From Agromyces sp. Leaf222 (GTDB lineage: Bacteria; Actinomycetota; Actinomycetes; Actinomycetales; Microbacteriaceae), in NCBI RefSeq assembly GCF_001421565.1, contig NZ_LMKQ01000001.1, positions 3,102,935-3,166,934 on the forward strand: 64,000 nt of DNA, in the 5' to 3' direction. Under the pieces are notes generated by a model. The model was not told where the DNA came from, did not search any database, and saw only the letters and a list, made by a program, of their open reading frames with translations. Below, one piece after another: positions 57,241-64,000 of the stretch; within the stretch, counting starts at the first letter, position 1; each line of letters begins with the position of its first letter. A program made the translations under genes and the position numbers.

Positions 57241-57819
57241 GTGCTTCCCGTCGAGATCCGCACGGCGCGGCTGCTGCTCGACCTGCCGGTGCCGGCCGAC
57301 GCAGACGACGTGACGCGCTTCTGCCAAGACCCGCTGTTCCAGCGGTACCTCACGACCCCTTGGCCCTACACGCGTGCGCACGCCGAGTCATTCCTCACGA
57401 CGTATGTGCCGTCGGGCTGGGCCTCGGCTTCCGAACTCACCTGGGCCATTCGAGCCGAGCACGGGGGCCCGCTGCTCGGCGTGGTCAGCGTGCGCGAGAC
57501 CCAGAACGAGATCGGCTTCTGGATGGGTTCCGAGCACCGGGGCCACGGCCTCATGAGCGAGGCCGCGGCGGCGGTGTGCGACTGGGTGCTCGCGGGCGGC
57601 ATCGATGGGGCGTCGACCGTCTTCTGGCGCGCCGTCGAGGGCAACACGGCCTCGGCGAAGGTCGCCAGATCCGCGGGATTCCGGCGCATCGAGCCGGCGG
57701 ACGCCACGGTTCCGACCCGCGACGGCAGCACGCTCCCGGCCTGGTACGGGGTGCGCGAGGCCGAGATCGACCCTCGCGCCGAGGCGAGCTGGAGCGGCAT
57801 CCTCGAGGGCGCGGCCTGA
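57241..57819 (+). CDS. GNAT-family N-acetyltransferase (RimJ/RimL-like)
   Basis: A 192-residue acetyl-CoA-dependent transferase. It begins VEIRTARLLLDLPVPADADD, the usual RimJ/L opening. The core has LLGVVSVRETQNEIGFWMG, followed by the acetyl-CoA loop EHRGHGLMSEAAAAVCDWV and the ENTASAKVARSAGFRRIE-like NxxSxxVAxxxGF motif (here NTASAKVARSAGF). The substrate is unknown; ribosomal-protein or amino-acid acetylation are both possible. It starts 12 bases after trpS and shares one base with the HAD gene. Confidence 0.87.
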   Translation: MLPVEIRTARLLLDLPVPADADDVTRFCQDPLFQRYLTTPWPYTRAHAESFLTTYVPSGWASASELTWAIRAEHGGPLLGVVSVRETQNEIGFWMGSEHRGHGLMSEAAAAVCDWVLAGGIDGASTVFWRAVEGNTASAKVARSAGFRRIEPADATVPTRDGSTLPAWYGVREAEIDPRAEASWSGILEGAA

Positions 57820-58583
57820 TGCCCGCCCACGCCGGTCCGGTCGTGCTCTTCGACCTCGACGACACGCTCATGGCGCATCGTCAGGCCGTCGCCGACGGCA
57901 TCGTGCTGCACATGCGAGAACGCGCATACGTGGGCGACACCAGCGCGGCGCAGCGGCTCTGGCATGAACTCGAGGAGCGGCACTACCACTCCTACCTCGC
58001 CGGCGAGCTGACCTTCGAGGGCCAGCGCCGCGCCCGCGCCCGCGACTTCGCGCTCGCGCACGGCGAGGCGCTCGACGGGGTCGACGCGGGTGCGTGGTTC
58101 GACCGCTACTTCGAGCGGTATCGCGACGCCTGGCGCCTGCACGACGACGCCGTCCCGGCACTCGATGAGCTCGAAGCCGCCCTGCCCGGAGTGCGCCTCG
58201 GCATCATCACGAACGGCGAACCCGACTTCCAGCGAGCCAAGCTCGAGCGGCTCGGAATCCTCGAGCGGTTCGCACACGTCATCGCGTCGGGTGCGATCGG
58301 GGTGACCAAGCCCGACCGGCGGATCTTCGACCTGGCGGTCGAGCGCTTCGCCGCCGACGCCCCGGTAGATCGCGCCGCCTACGTCGGCGACCGCCTGCGC
58401 ACCGACGCGCTCGGCGCGGCCGGTGCCGGTCTCGACGGCGTGTGGCTCGATCGGCACGCCACCGCGCTCGGCGACGACGACGCATCGGCCGTGCTCGAGG
58501 CCGGCGTCATCGTGATCCCGAGCCTCGCCCGGCTCGCCGAACGCCTCACGAGCCGATGGAGCTCATCGCCGGTCGAGGGGTGA
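57819..58583 (+). CDS. HAD-superfamily hydrolase (YjjG/nucleotidase-like)
   Basis: A 254-residue small-molecule phosphatase. It carries motif I VVLFDLDDTLM (nucleophile Asp), motif II IITNGEP, motif III Lys in GVTKPDRRIF and motif IV VGDRLRTDALGA. The alpha-helical cap between motifs I and II (about residues 25-110) is of the C1 type. Substrates could be nucleotides or sugar phosphates. The start ATG overlaps the acetyltransferase stop (TGATG). Confidence 0.87.
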   Translation: MPAHAGPVVLFDLDDTLMAHRQAVADGIVLHMRERAYVGDTSAAQRLWHELEERHYHSYLAGELTFEGQRRARARDFALAHGEALDGVDAGAWFDRYFERYRDAWRLHDDAVPALDELEAALPGVRLGIITNGEPDFQRAKLERLGILERFAHVIASGAIGVTKPDRRIFDLAVERFAADAPVDRAAYVGDRLRTDALGAAGAGLDGVWLDRHATALGDDDASAVLEAGVIVIPSLARLAERLTSRWSSSPVEG

Positions 58584-58610
58584 CCGACCCGCCCCGAGAC
58601 GGGATTGGGC

Positions 58611-58632
58611 CGGTCGCACCCCCATGCGACCG
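58611..58632. terminator. Hairpin between HAD and glpK genes
   Basis: CGGTCGCA, loop CCCCCA, TGCGACCG: eight perfect pairs in the 81-base gap between convergent genes. Confidence 0.55.
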
Positions 58633-58664
58633 ACCCGTCGCTCCACAGTAGCCTGCAGAGCGGG

Positions 58665-60270
58665 TTATGCGACGTCCCCGTCGACCCAGTCGAGGGTCTT
58701 CGTGACGGCCTTCTTCCAGCTGCGGTCGAGGCGCTCGCGCTCGGCCTCGTCCATCGACGGAGTCCAGCGCTTGTCCTCCTGCCAGTTCTTGGCGAGGTCG
58801 TCGAGGCCCGACCAGAATCCGACCGCGAGTCCGGCGGCGTACGCGGCGCCGAGCGCGGTGGTCTCGGCGACCACGGGGCGCACCACCGGAACGCCGAGGA
58901 TGTCGGCCTGGAACTGCAGCAGCGTGTCGTTCGACGTGGCTCCGCCGTCGACGCGCAGCTCGGTGAGGTCGATGCCGGCGTCGGCGTTGACGGCCTCGAC
59001 GACGTCGCGGGTCTGGAAGGCGATGGCCTCGAGGGCTGCGCGGGCGATGTGTCCCTTGTTCACGTAGCGCGTCAGTCCCACGAGCGCACCTCGGGCGTCG
59101 GGCCGCCAGTAGGGCGCGAACAGGCCGGAGAACGCGGGCACGAAGTACGCGCCGCCGTTGTCCTCGACGCTGTTGGCGAGCGCCTCGACCTCGGAGGCCG
59201 AGGAGATCAGGCCGAGGTTGTCGCGCAGCCACTGGATCAGCGACCCCGTGACGGCGATCGAACCCTCGAGCGCATAGTGAACGGGCTCGTCGCCGAGCTT
59301 GTAGCCGACGGTGGTGAGCAGCCCGTTCTTCGAGTGGATGATCTCCTCACCCGTGTTGAAGATCAGGAAGTTGCCGGTGCCGTAGGTGTTCTTCGCCTCG
59401 CCGGCCTCGAACGCCGCCTGGCCGAAGGTCGCCGCCTGCTGGTCGCCGAGGATGCCCGCGATGGGCGTCTCGCGCAGCAGCGAGTGCTCGTTGGCGATGC
59501 CGTACACCTCGGAGGAGGAGCGGATCTCGGGCAGCATCGAGCGCGGCACGTCGAACGCGGCGAGGATCTCGTCGTCCCACTGCAGGGTCTCGAGGTCCAT
59601 GAACATGGTGCGCGAGGCGTTCGTGACGTCGGTCGCGTGCACGCCGCCCTCGACGCCGCCGGTGAGGTTCCAGAGCACCCAGGTGTCGGTCGTGCCGAAG
59701 AGCAGGTCGCCGGCCTCGGCCTTCTCGCGTGCGCCCTCGACGTTCTCGAGGATCCACACGATCTTCGTGCCCGAGAAGTAGGTCGCCAGGGGCAGGCCGA
59801 CCTTCGGCTTGAAGCGCTCGACGCCGCCGTCGGCCGCGAGGCGGTCGACGATCGACTGGGTGCGCGTGTCCTGCCAGACGATCGCGTTGTAGACCGGCTG
59901 ACCGGTGTTCTTGTCCCAGACCACGGCGGTCTCGCGCTGGTTGGTGATGCCCACCGCGGCGATGCCAGACGATCGCGTTGTAGACCGGCTGACCGGTGTT
60001 CTTGTCCCAGACCACGGCGGTCTCGCGCTGGTTGGTGATGCCCACCGCGGCGATGTCGTGCCGGGTCAGCTTGGCCTTGCCGAGGGCCTGGCCGATCACC
60101 TCACCGGTGTTGCGCCAGATCTCGGTCGCGTCGTGCTCGACCCAGCCCGCCTTGGGGAAGATCTGCTCGTGCTCGAGCTGCCCGGTCGAGACGATCGAGC
60201 CGGCCTTGTCGAAGATGATCGCGCGGGACGAGGTCGTGCCCTGGTCGATCGCGAGGATGTAGTCGCTCAT
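58665..60270 (-). pseudogene. glpK: Glycerol kinase GlpK, frame broken by a 91-base tandem duplication
   Basis: GlpK phosphorylates glycerol to glycerol-3-phosphate. The 5' part (from ATG 60268-60270) reads [30 protein letters not shown] and [19 protein letters not shown]. After about 102 codons it runs into a second copy of a 91-base segment, 30 codons plus one base, so the frame shifts. The remaining enzyme (from about 59954) is intact: [57 protein letters not shown]. Total length 1606 minus 91 equals exactly 505 codons, so removing one copy gives a normal 504-residue kinase. The shifted frame runs open to 59347, giving a 307-residue chimera. It may be a true reversible inactivation or an assembly error. 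Confidence 0.93.
59872..60053 (-). repeat. Perfect 91-base direct tandem duplication inside glpK
   Basis: Copy 1 is 59872-59962 and copy 2 59963-60053. All 91 bases match, and a further TG after copy 2 extends the identity by two bases. The absence of any mismatch means the event is recent or artefactual. Confidence 0.97.
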
Positions 60271-60395
60271 CTGAGAACTCCGTTGCTGTCAGTGAATGGG
60301 TGTCCGATGTTGCACGAGTCTCCCGAGAACGAGGTGAATCGGGTGACCCGGTGCGGGATCGGATCGGGTGAGGTGGTGAGGTGCGGATGCCGCGG

Positions 60396-61145
60396 TCAGC
60401 CGAGGATCGGCAGCAGCGGCACGGCCGCGAAGCCGGCGAGCACGCCGCCGATGATCGGACCGACGACGGGCACCCACGAGTACGACCAGTCGCTGCCGCC
60501 CTTGCCCTTGATCGGCAGGAGGGCGTGGACGATACGGGGGCCGAGGTCGCGCGCGGGGTTGATGGCGTAGCCGGTCGGTCCGCCGAGCGACGCGCCGATC
60601 GCGATCACGAGGAAGGCGACGGGGATCGCACCGAGTTCGGCGGGGGTTCCGCCGTTGGTGAAGCCGATGATGACGAACACGAGCACGAAGGTGCCGATGA
60701 TCTCGGTGACGAGGTTCCAGCCGTACGAGCGGATCGCAGGGCCGGTCGAGAACACGCCGAGCTTCGTCGCGGCATCCGGCTCGGCGTCGAAGTGCTGCTT
60801 GTAGGCGAGCCAGCAGAAGACCGCACCGAGCATCGCGCCGATCATCTGCGCGCCGATATAGGTGAGCACGGAGAGACCGTTCACGGGGACGCCCTGGCCG
60901 AACTCGGTGGCGCCGTTCGCGACGAGGCCGAGGGTGACCGCCGGGTTCAGGTGTGCACCGGAGGCGTACGAGACCACGACGCCGGCGAAGACCGCGAGGC
61001 CCCAGCCGATGTTGATCATGAGGGTGCCGCCGCCGAAGCCCTTCGTCTTGGCGAGGATGACGTTGGCGACCACGCCGCAGCCGAGGAGCACGAGCATCGC
61101 CGTGCCGACGAGTTCCGACAGGAAGTCGATTCCGAGATTGTCCAC
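60396..61145 (-). CDS. glpF: Glycerol uptake facilitator GlpF (aquaglyceroporin)
   Basis: Passive glycerol channel of the MIP family with six spans and two half-helices. The 249-residue protein has SGAHLNPAVTLGLVANG (first NPA box) and GYAINPARDLGPRIVHAL (second NPA box followed by Asp, the glycerol-channel type). GTG 61143-61145 is preceded by AAAGG; the longer frame to 61271 is not conserved. It lies 125 bases before glpK in the same direction, so the two form an operon, downstream of glpD. Confidence 0.94.
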   Translation of the reverse strand: MDNLGIDFLSELVGTAMLVLLGCGVVANVILAKTKGFGGGTLMINIGWGLAVFAGVVVSYASGAHLNPAVTLGLVANGATEFGQGVPVNGLSVLTYIGAQMIGAMLGAVFCWLAYKQHFDAEPDAATKLGVFSTGPAIRSYGWNLVTEIIGTFVLVFVIIGFTNGGTPAELGAIPVAFLVIAIGASLGGPTGYAINPARDLGPRIVHALLPIKGKGGSDWSYSWVPVVGPIIGGVLAGFAAVPLLPILG

Positions 61146-61200
61146 GTTGACCTTTCTGGTGTGGTGCGGGCCGGGCGGCCCCGATGAAACGTAACCGGCG

Positions 61201-61218
61201 AAAAGCCCGATGCCGGGC
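61201..61218 (-). terminator. Intrinsic terminator between glpD and glpF
   Basis: Minus strand: GCCCG, loop GCAT, CGGGC, then TTTT. It is downstream of glpD but also about 56 bases before glpF and just after the operator-like palindrome, so it could act as an attenuator of the glpF leader. Confidence 0.65.
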
Positions 61219-61227
61219 GTTTCGCGG

Positions 61228-61241
61228 TGCACATCCGTGCA
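61228..61241 (-). promoter_or_regulatory. Operator-like palindrome upstream of glpF
   Basis: TGCAC-ATCC-GTGCA on the plus strand, identical in its arms to the site at 63208-63221. It lies about 83 bases before the glpF start. It is probably bound by the SorC-family regulator encoded at 63233. Confidence 0.55.
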
Positions 61242-61329
61242 GATTCGCGCCACCGCGGGTCGAGTGCGCATGGCGCGTCTCGAGACCGAGCGCGAGCCGG
61301 TCTCGAGACGCGCCCTCCTGCGTCGGGTG

Positions 61330-63102
61330 CTACGCGACCGCCGCGAGCTGCTCGAGCACGACGCCGTGACGCTCCGCGAGCAGGGTGCGTGTCGCGTCGA
61401 TCTCGGCGGCGCGACGCTCGGTGTCCCAGCCGAGCTCGTCGCCCGCGAGGTCGGCCAGCTCGCCGAGGAGCGGCGCGGTGAGGGTGCCCGTGAACGCGAT
61501 GCTCGTGCGGCGCAGCACGAGGTCGGTCAGGTGCACGACGCGCTCATTGCGCACGAGCCACGTGATCTCGCCCCGCGTGTAGTCGACGTGGTGCTCGAGC
61601 GTGCGCTCGGTCTCGCCGTCGACCTCGTCGAGGTAGGCCTCGGCGCGGGTTCCGTAGCGCTCGAGCAGCATCTCGGCGCGAGCGCGCCCGACCTCGTCGT
61701 CGTGGCCGACGAGCCACACCAGTCGTGCGTCGTCGGTCGTCGGGTAGCCGGCCCCGCCGCCGATCGCGAGTCCTTCGGTCGACCGGGTGCGCTCACGGCC
61801 GAGGAGCTGGAGCACCTCGTCGGAGAGGTGCTCGGCGAGTGCGCGGAACGTGGTCCACTTGCCGCCGACGAGGCTCAGCAGCGTCGTGCCGGGGCGCGCC
61901 GCGACATCCGCTCGCTCGATGCGGTAGTCGCGGCTGACGAAGCCGGGTTGCGTGTCGTCGTGCCGCGGCAGCGGGCGCACGCCCGAGAAGCGGTAGACGA
62001 TCTGCGAGCGGTCGACGGCGATGCCTGGGAAAACGTGCGCGATGAGTTCGAAGAAGTAGTCGACCTCGGCGTCGGTGCACACCACGGGCTCGCGCATGTC
62101 GTGCTCGAGGTCGGTCGTGCCGACCATGACGCGGCCCTTCAGCGGGTAGATCAGCACGATGCGGCCGTCCTCGTGCTCGAAGAAGATCTCGCGTCCGCCG
62201 GTCGCGGCGAGCAGTTCGGGGTGGTCGAGCACGATGTGCGAGCCCTTGGTGCCGCCCATGAACGTCGTGCTGCGGCCGAGGTCGGCGTTCGTGAGGTCGG
62301 TCCAGGGGCCGGAGGTGTTCACGACCACGTCGGCGGCGATCGAGAACTCCTCACCGGTGAGGCCGTCGCGCACGCGCACGCCGTCCGCGCCGAATCCGAC
62401 GGCGCCGAGGTGGTTGACCGCGCGGGCATGGGGGCCTGCGGCGAGCCCGTCGAAGAGCACGTCGAGCGCGAGGCGCTCGGGGTCGTGCATGCTCGCGTCG
62501 TAGTAGGTGGCCGTGTACTTGACGGCGGGGTCGAGCGCGGGCAGCTCGGCGAGCGAACGCTTGCGACCGTGGAAGCGGTGGCGGGGCACGGAGCCGCCGT
62601 CGCGCGAGAAGGCGTCGTAGATCGTCAGCCCGGTCTTGATGAGGGCGGCGCCGCGCTCGGTCGGCTTGCCCTGCCTGTGCGTGAGGAATCGCATCGGCGC
62701 CGACAGGATGCCCGAGAACGTCGAGTAGATCGGCACGGTGGTCTCGAGGGGCTTGACGTAGTGCGGCGCGATGCGGATGAGCGCGTTGCGCTCGGTCACC
62801 GACTCCTTCACGAGCCGGAACTCGCCGTTCTCGAGGTAGCGGATGCCGCCGTGGATCATGTGCGACGACGCCGACGAGGCGCCGGAGACGAAGTCGTCGC
62901 GTTCGACGAGCACGACGTCGACGCCCTGCAGCGCCAGGTCGCGGAACGTGGCGATGCCGTTGATGCCGGCGCCGATGATGAGCACCGAGGCGCTGGGCCG
63001 TGCGCGGAGCGCGGTGACCTCGGCGCGGGTGGCGGGGGTGCCGGCGGGGCTGTGGGTGGTGTTCTGCGTGGTGTCCTGCGGCGTGATCGGGTGCGATGAC
63101 AT
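61330..63102 (-). CDS. glpD: Aerobic glycerol-3-phosphate dehydrogenase GlpD
   Basis: Membrane-associated FAD enzyme oxidising glycerol-3-phosphate to dihydroxyacetone phosphate, with electrons going to quinone. The 590-residue protein has VLIIGAGINGIATFRDLALQ (FAD), SGASSASSHMIHGGIRYLEN, KESVTERNALIRIAPH, YPLKGRVMVGTTDLEHD and a C-terminal helical domain (RRTSIAFTGTLT). ATG 63100-63102 has GAGAGG seven bases upstream; about 35 residues precede the FAD motif. It is divergent from the regulator and upstream of glpFK. Confidence 0.94.
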   Translation of the reverse strand: MSSHPITPQDTTQNTTHSPAGTPATRAEVTALRARPSASVLIIGAGINGIATFRDLALQGVDVVLVERDDFVSGASSASSHMIHGGIRYLENGEFRLVKESVTERNALIRIAPHYVKPLETTVPIYSTFSGILSAPMRFLTHRQGKPTERGAALIKTGLTIYDAFSRDGGSVPRHRFHGRKRSLAELPALDPAVKYTATYYDASMHDPERLALDVLFDGLAAGPHARAVNHLGAVGFGADGVRVRDGLTGEEFSIAADVVVNTSGPWTDLTNADLGRSTTFMGGTKGSHIVLDHPELLAATGGREIFFEHEDGRIVLIYPLKGRVMVGTTDLEHDMREPVVCTDAEVDYFFELIAHVFPGIAVDRSQIVYRFSGVRPLPRHDDTQPGFVSRDYRIERADVAARPGTTLLSLVGGKWTTFRALAEHLSDEVLQLLGRERTRSTEGLAIGGGAGYPTTDDARLVWLVGHDDEVGRARAEMLLERYGTRAEAYLDEVDGETERTLEHHVDYTRGEITWLVRNERVVHLTDLVLRRTSIAFTGTLTAPLLGELADLAGDELGWDTERRAAEIDATRTLLAERHGVVLEQLAAVA

Positions 63103-63207
63103 CGCTGTCCTCTCGGTTCGAGCGTGGGCGCCGTCACGGCTTGCGCGAGACGGCCCCGGTGTGGATGAATACATCGTCAACTCGTCCGCACGCAGTTGCA
63201 AGCCGCG

Positions 63208-63221
63208 TGCACAAACGTGCA
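63208..63221. promoter_or_regulatory. Operator-like palindrome in the glpD/regulator region
   Basis: TGCAC-AAAC-GTGCA lies 11 bases before the regulator start and about 106 bases before glpD. A related half-site TTGCAA is at about 63197. The position suggests autoregulation plus control of glpD. Confidence 0.55.
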
Positions 63222-63232
63222 AGGGTAGGGGA

Positions 63233-64000
63233 ATGAACGAGAAGCACCGGCCGGATGCGACCGAAGGGGCTGCGGCGGTCCCCGACAAGACACGCGAAGC
63301 GCTGCGAGCGGCGCACCTGTACTACATGCAGGACCTGACCATGGACGCCATCGCGCACGAGTTGCACACCTCGCGATCCTCGGTTTCACGCCTGTTGAGC
63401 CATGCACGGGCGAGCGGCCTCGTCGAGATCTCGATCCACTCCCCGCACGACCTGCCGAGCCGGATCGAGCAGGAGATCCTCGGTCGGTTCGGCATCGTCG
63501 CGCACGTCGTGCCCGTTCCCGATCACGCGAGCGACGTCGACCGCCTCGACCGCGTCGCGCTCTCGGCTGCACGGATTCTCGGACGATTCGTGGACTCGAA
63601 CCAGACCATCGGCGTCGCCTGGGGCTCGACGATGAGCGCCATGAGCCGGCACCTCGTGCCGAAGTCGACCCACAACTCCGAGATCGTGCAGCTGAACGGC
63701 GCCGGCAACGGCCGCACGACCGGCATCGTCTACGCGAGCGAGCTGCTGCGCCGGTTCGGCGACGCGTTCGGCGCGCGCGTGCAGCAGTTCCCGGTGCCCG
63801 CCTTCTTCGACGACCCCGAGACCCGACGGGCGTTCTGGCGCGAGCGCAGCACCCAGCGCCTCCTCGACGTGCAGGCCGGCATGGATGTCGCCCTCTTCGG
63901 CGTCGGCTCGCCGTTCGCCGAGGTGCCGAGCCACGTGTACCAGGGCGGCTACCTCGACCCCGCCGACTACGCCGGCCTCAGCCGCGAGGGGGCGGTCGGC
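63233..64000 (+). CDS. SorC-family sugar-binding transcriptional regulator (3' end outside window)
   Basis: The 256 visible codons form an N-terminal helix-turn-helix (YYMQDLTMDAIAHELHTSRS, SSVSRLLSHARASGLVEI) and most of a sugar-binding effector domain (VAWGSTMSAMSRHLVP, VQLNGAGNG, DVALFGVGSPFAEVPS). Full-length members have about 310-340 residues, so about a fifth is missing. The divergent glpD and the shared palindromes suggest it senses a phosphorylated glycerol metabolite. The start ATG 63233 follows AAGGG. Confidence 0.88.
   Translation, partial: MNEKHRPDATEGAAAVPDKTREALRAAHLYYMQDLTMDAIAHELHTSRSSVSRLLSHARASGLVEISIHSPHDLPSRIEQEILGRFGIVAHVVPVPDHASDVDRLDRVALSAARILGRFVDSNQTIGVAWGSTMSAMSRHLVPKSTHNSEIVQLNGAGNGRTTGIVYASELLRRFGDAFGARVQQFPVPAFFDDPETRRAFWRERSTQRLLDVQAGMDVALFGVGSPFAEVPSHVYQGGYLDPADYAGLSREGAVG

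Overview
The window is very GC-rich, densely coded actinobacterial chromosome. Gene content points to the family Microbacteriaceae, and an Agromyces/Microbacterium-like organism is my inference. Supporting signs are an acyl-CoA carboxylase with separate beta, epsilon and biotin-carboxylase/carrier subunits, an LpdA-type quinone reductase, dTDP-rhamnose wall-polymer genes, frequent GTG starts, and promoters that place a TAnnnT -10 box only 6-7 nt before the start codon (leaderless mRNAs). I see no rRNA, tRNA, CRISPR array, insertion sequence, prophage or origin.

Layout. 1-10.8 kb: envelope polysaccharide region with rfbA (partial), rfbC, a methyltransferase, rfbB, rfbD, three glycosyltransferases, an LCP ligase and gtrA, with purK-purE embedded. 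10.8-13.4 kb: an orphan DarT-like ADP-ribosyltransferase, a PH-domain membrane protein and birA. 13.5-22.7 kb: biotin-dependent acyl-CoA carboxylase genes (accD-type beta, epsilon, and the biotin carboxylase/BCCP subunit). Between them lie a two-component system with a kinase-like third partner, an RNA methyltransferase and a Maf-family pyrophosphatase. 22.8-25.8 kb: amino-acid permease and LpdA. 25.8-39.1 kb: a nucleoside salvage and uptake region. It holds a purine nucleoside phosphorylase, a PGM2-like mutase, PTS EIIA and EIIB without EIIC, adenosine deaminase, thymidine phosphorylase, cytidine deaminase, a BmpA/NupNOPQ-type ABC importer and a second BMP lipoprotein. 39.1-43.9 kb: manC and the sdhCDAB operon. 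44.1-53.7 kb: one gene for a surface protein of about 3207 residues with a von Willebrand A domain and many adhesin-type repeats. 53.9-58.6 kb: YihY, exonuclease III, TrpS, a GNAT acetyltransferase and a HAD phosphatase. 58.7-64 kb: glycerol catabolism (glpK, glpF, glpD) and a divergent SorC-family regulator (partial).

How it works together. The nucleoside block can import nucleosides, deaminate adenosine and cytidine, cleave them phosphorolytically and isomerise the pentose phosphate for central metabolism. The glp block imports glycerol, phosphorylates it and oxidises glycerol-3-phosphate. A shared palindrome, TGCAC-N4-GTGCA, lies upstream of glpF and in the glpD/regulator intergenic region, so the SorC-type protein probably controls both.

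Most notable observations. (1) glpK carries a perfect 91-bp tandem duplication that shifts the frame, and deleting one copy restores an intact 504-residue kinase. (2) The 3' ends of four genes, three of them with the stop codon, are duplicated just downstream of the gene. (3) A divergent DarT-like toxin-family gene has no DarG antitoxin beside it. (4) The nonamer GCGGCATCC/GGATGCCGC occurs about 30 times. (5) About a dozen genes appear leaderless, which also fixes several start codons.
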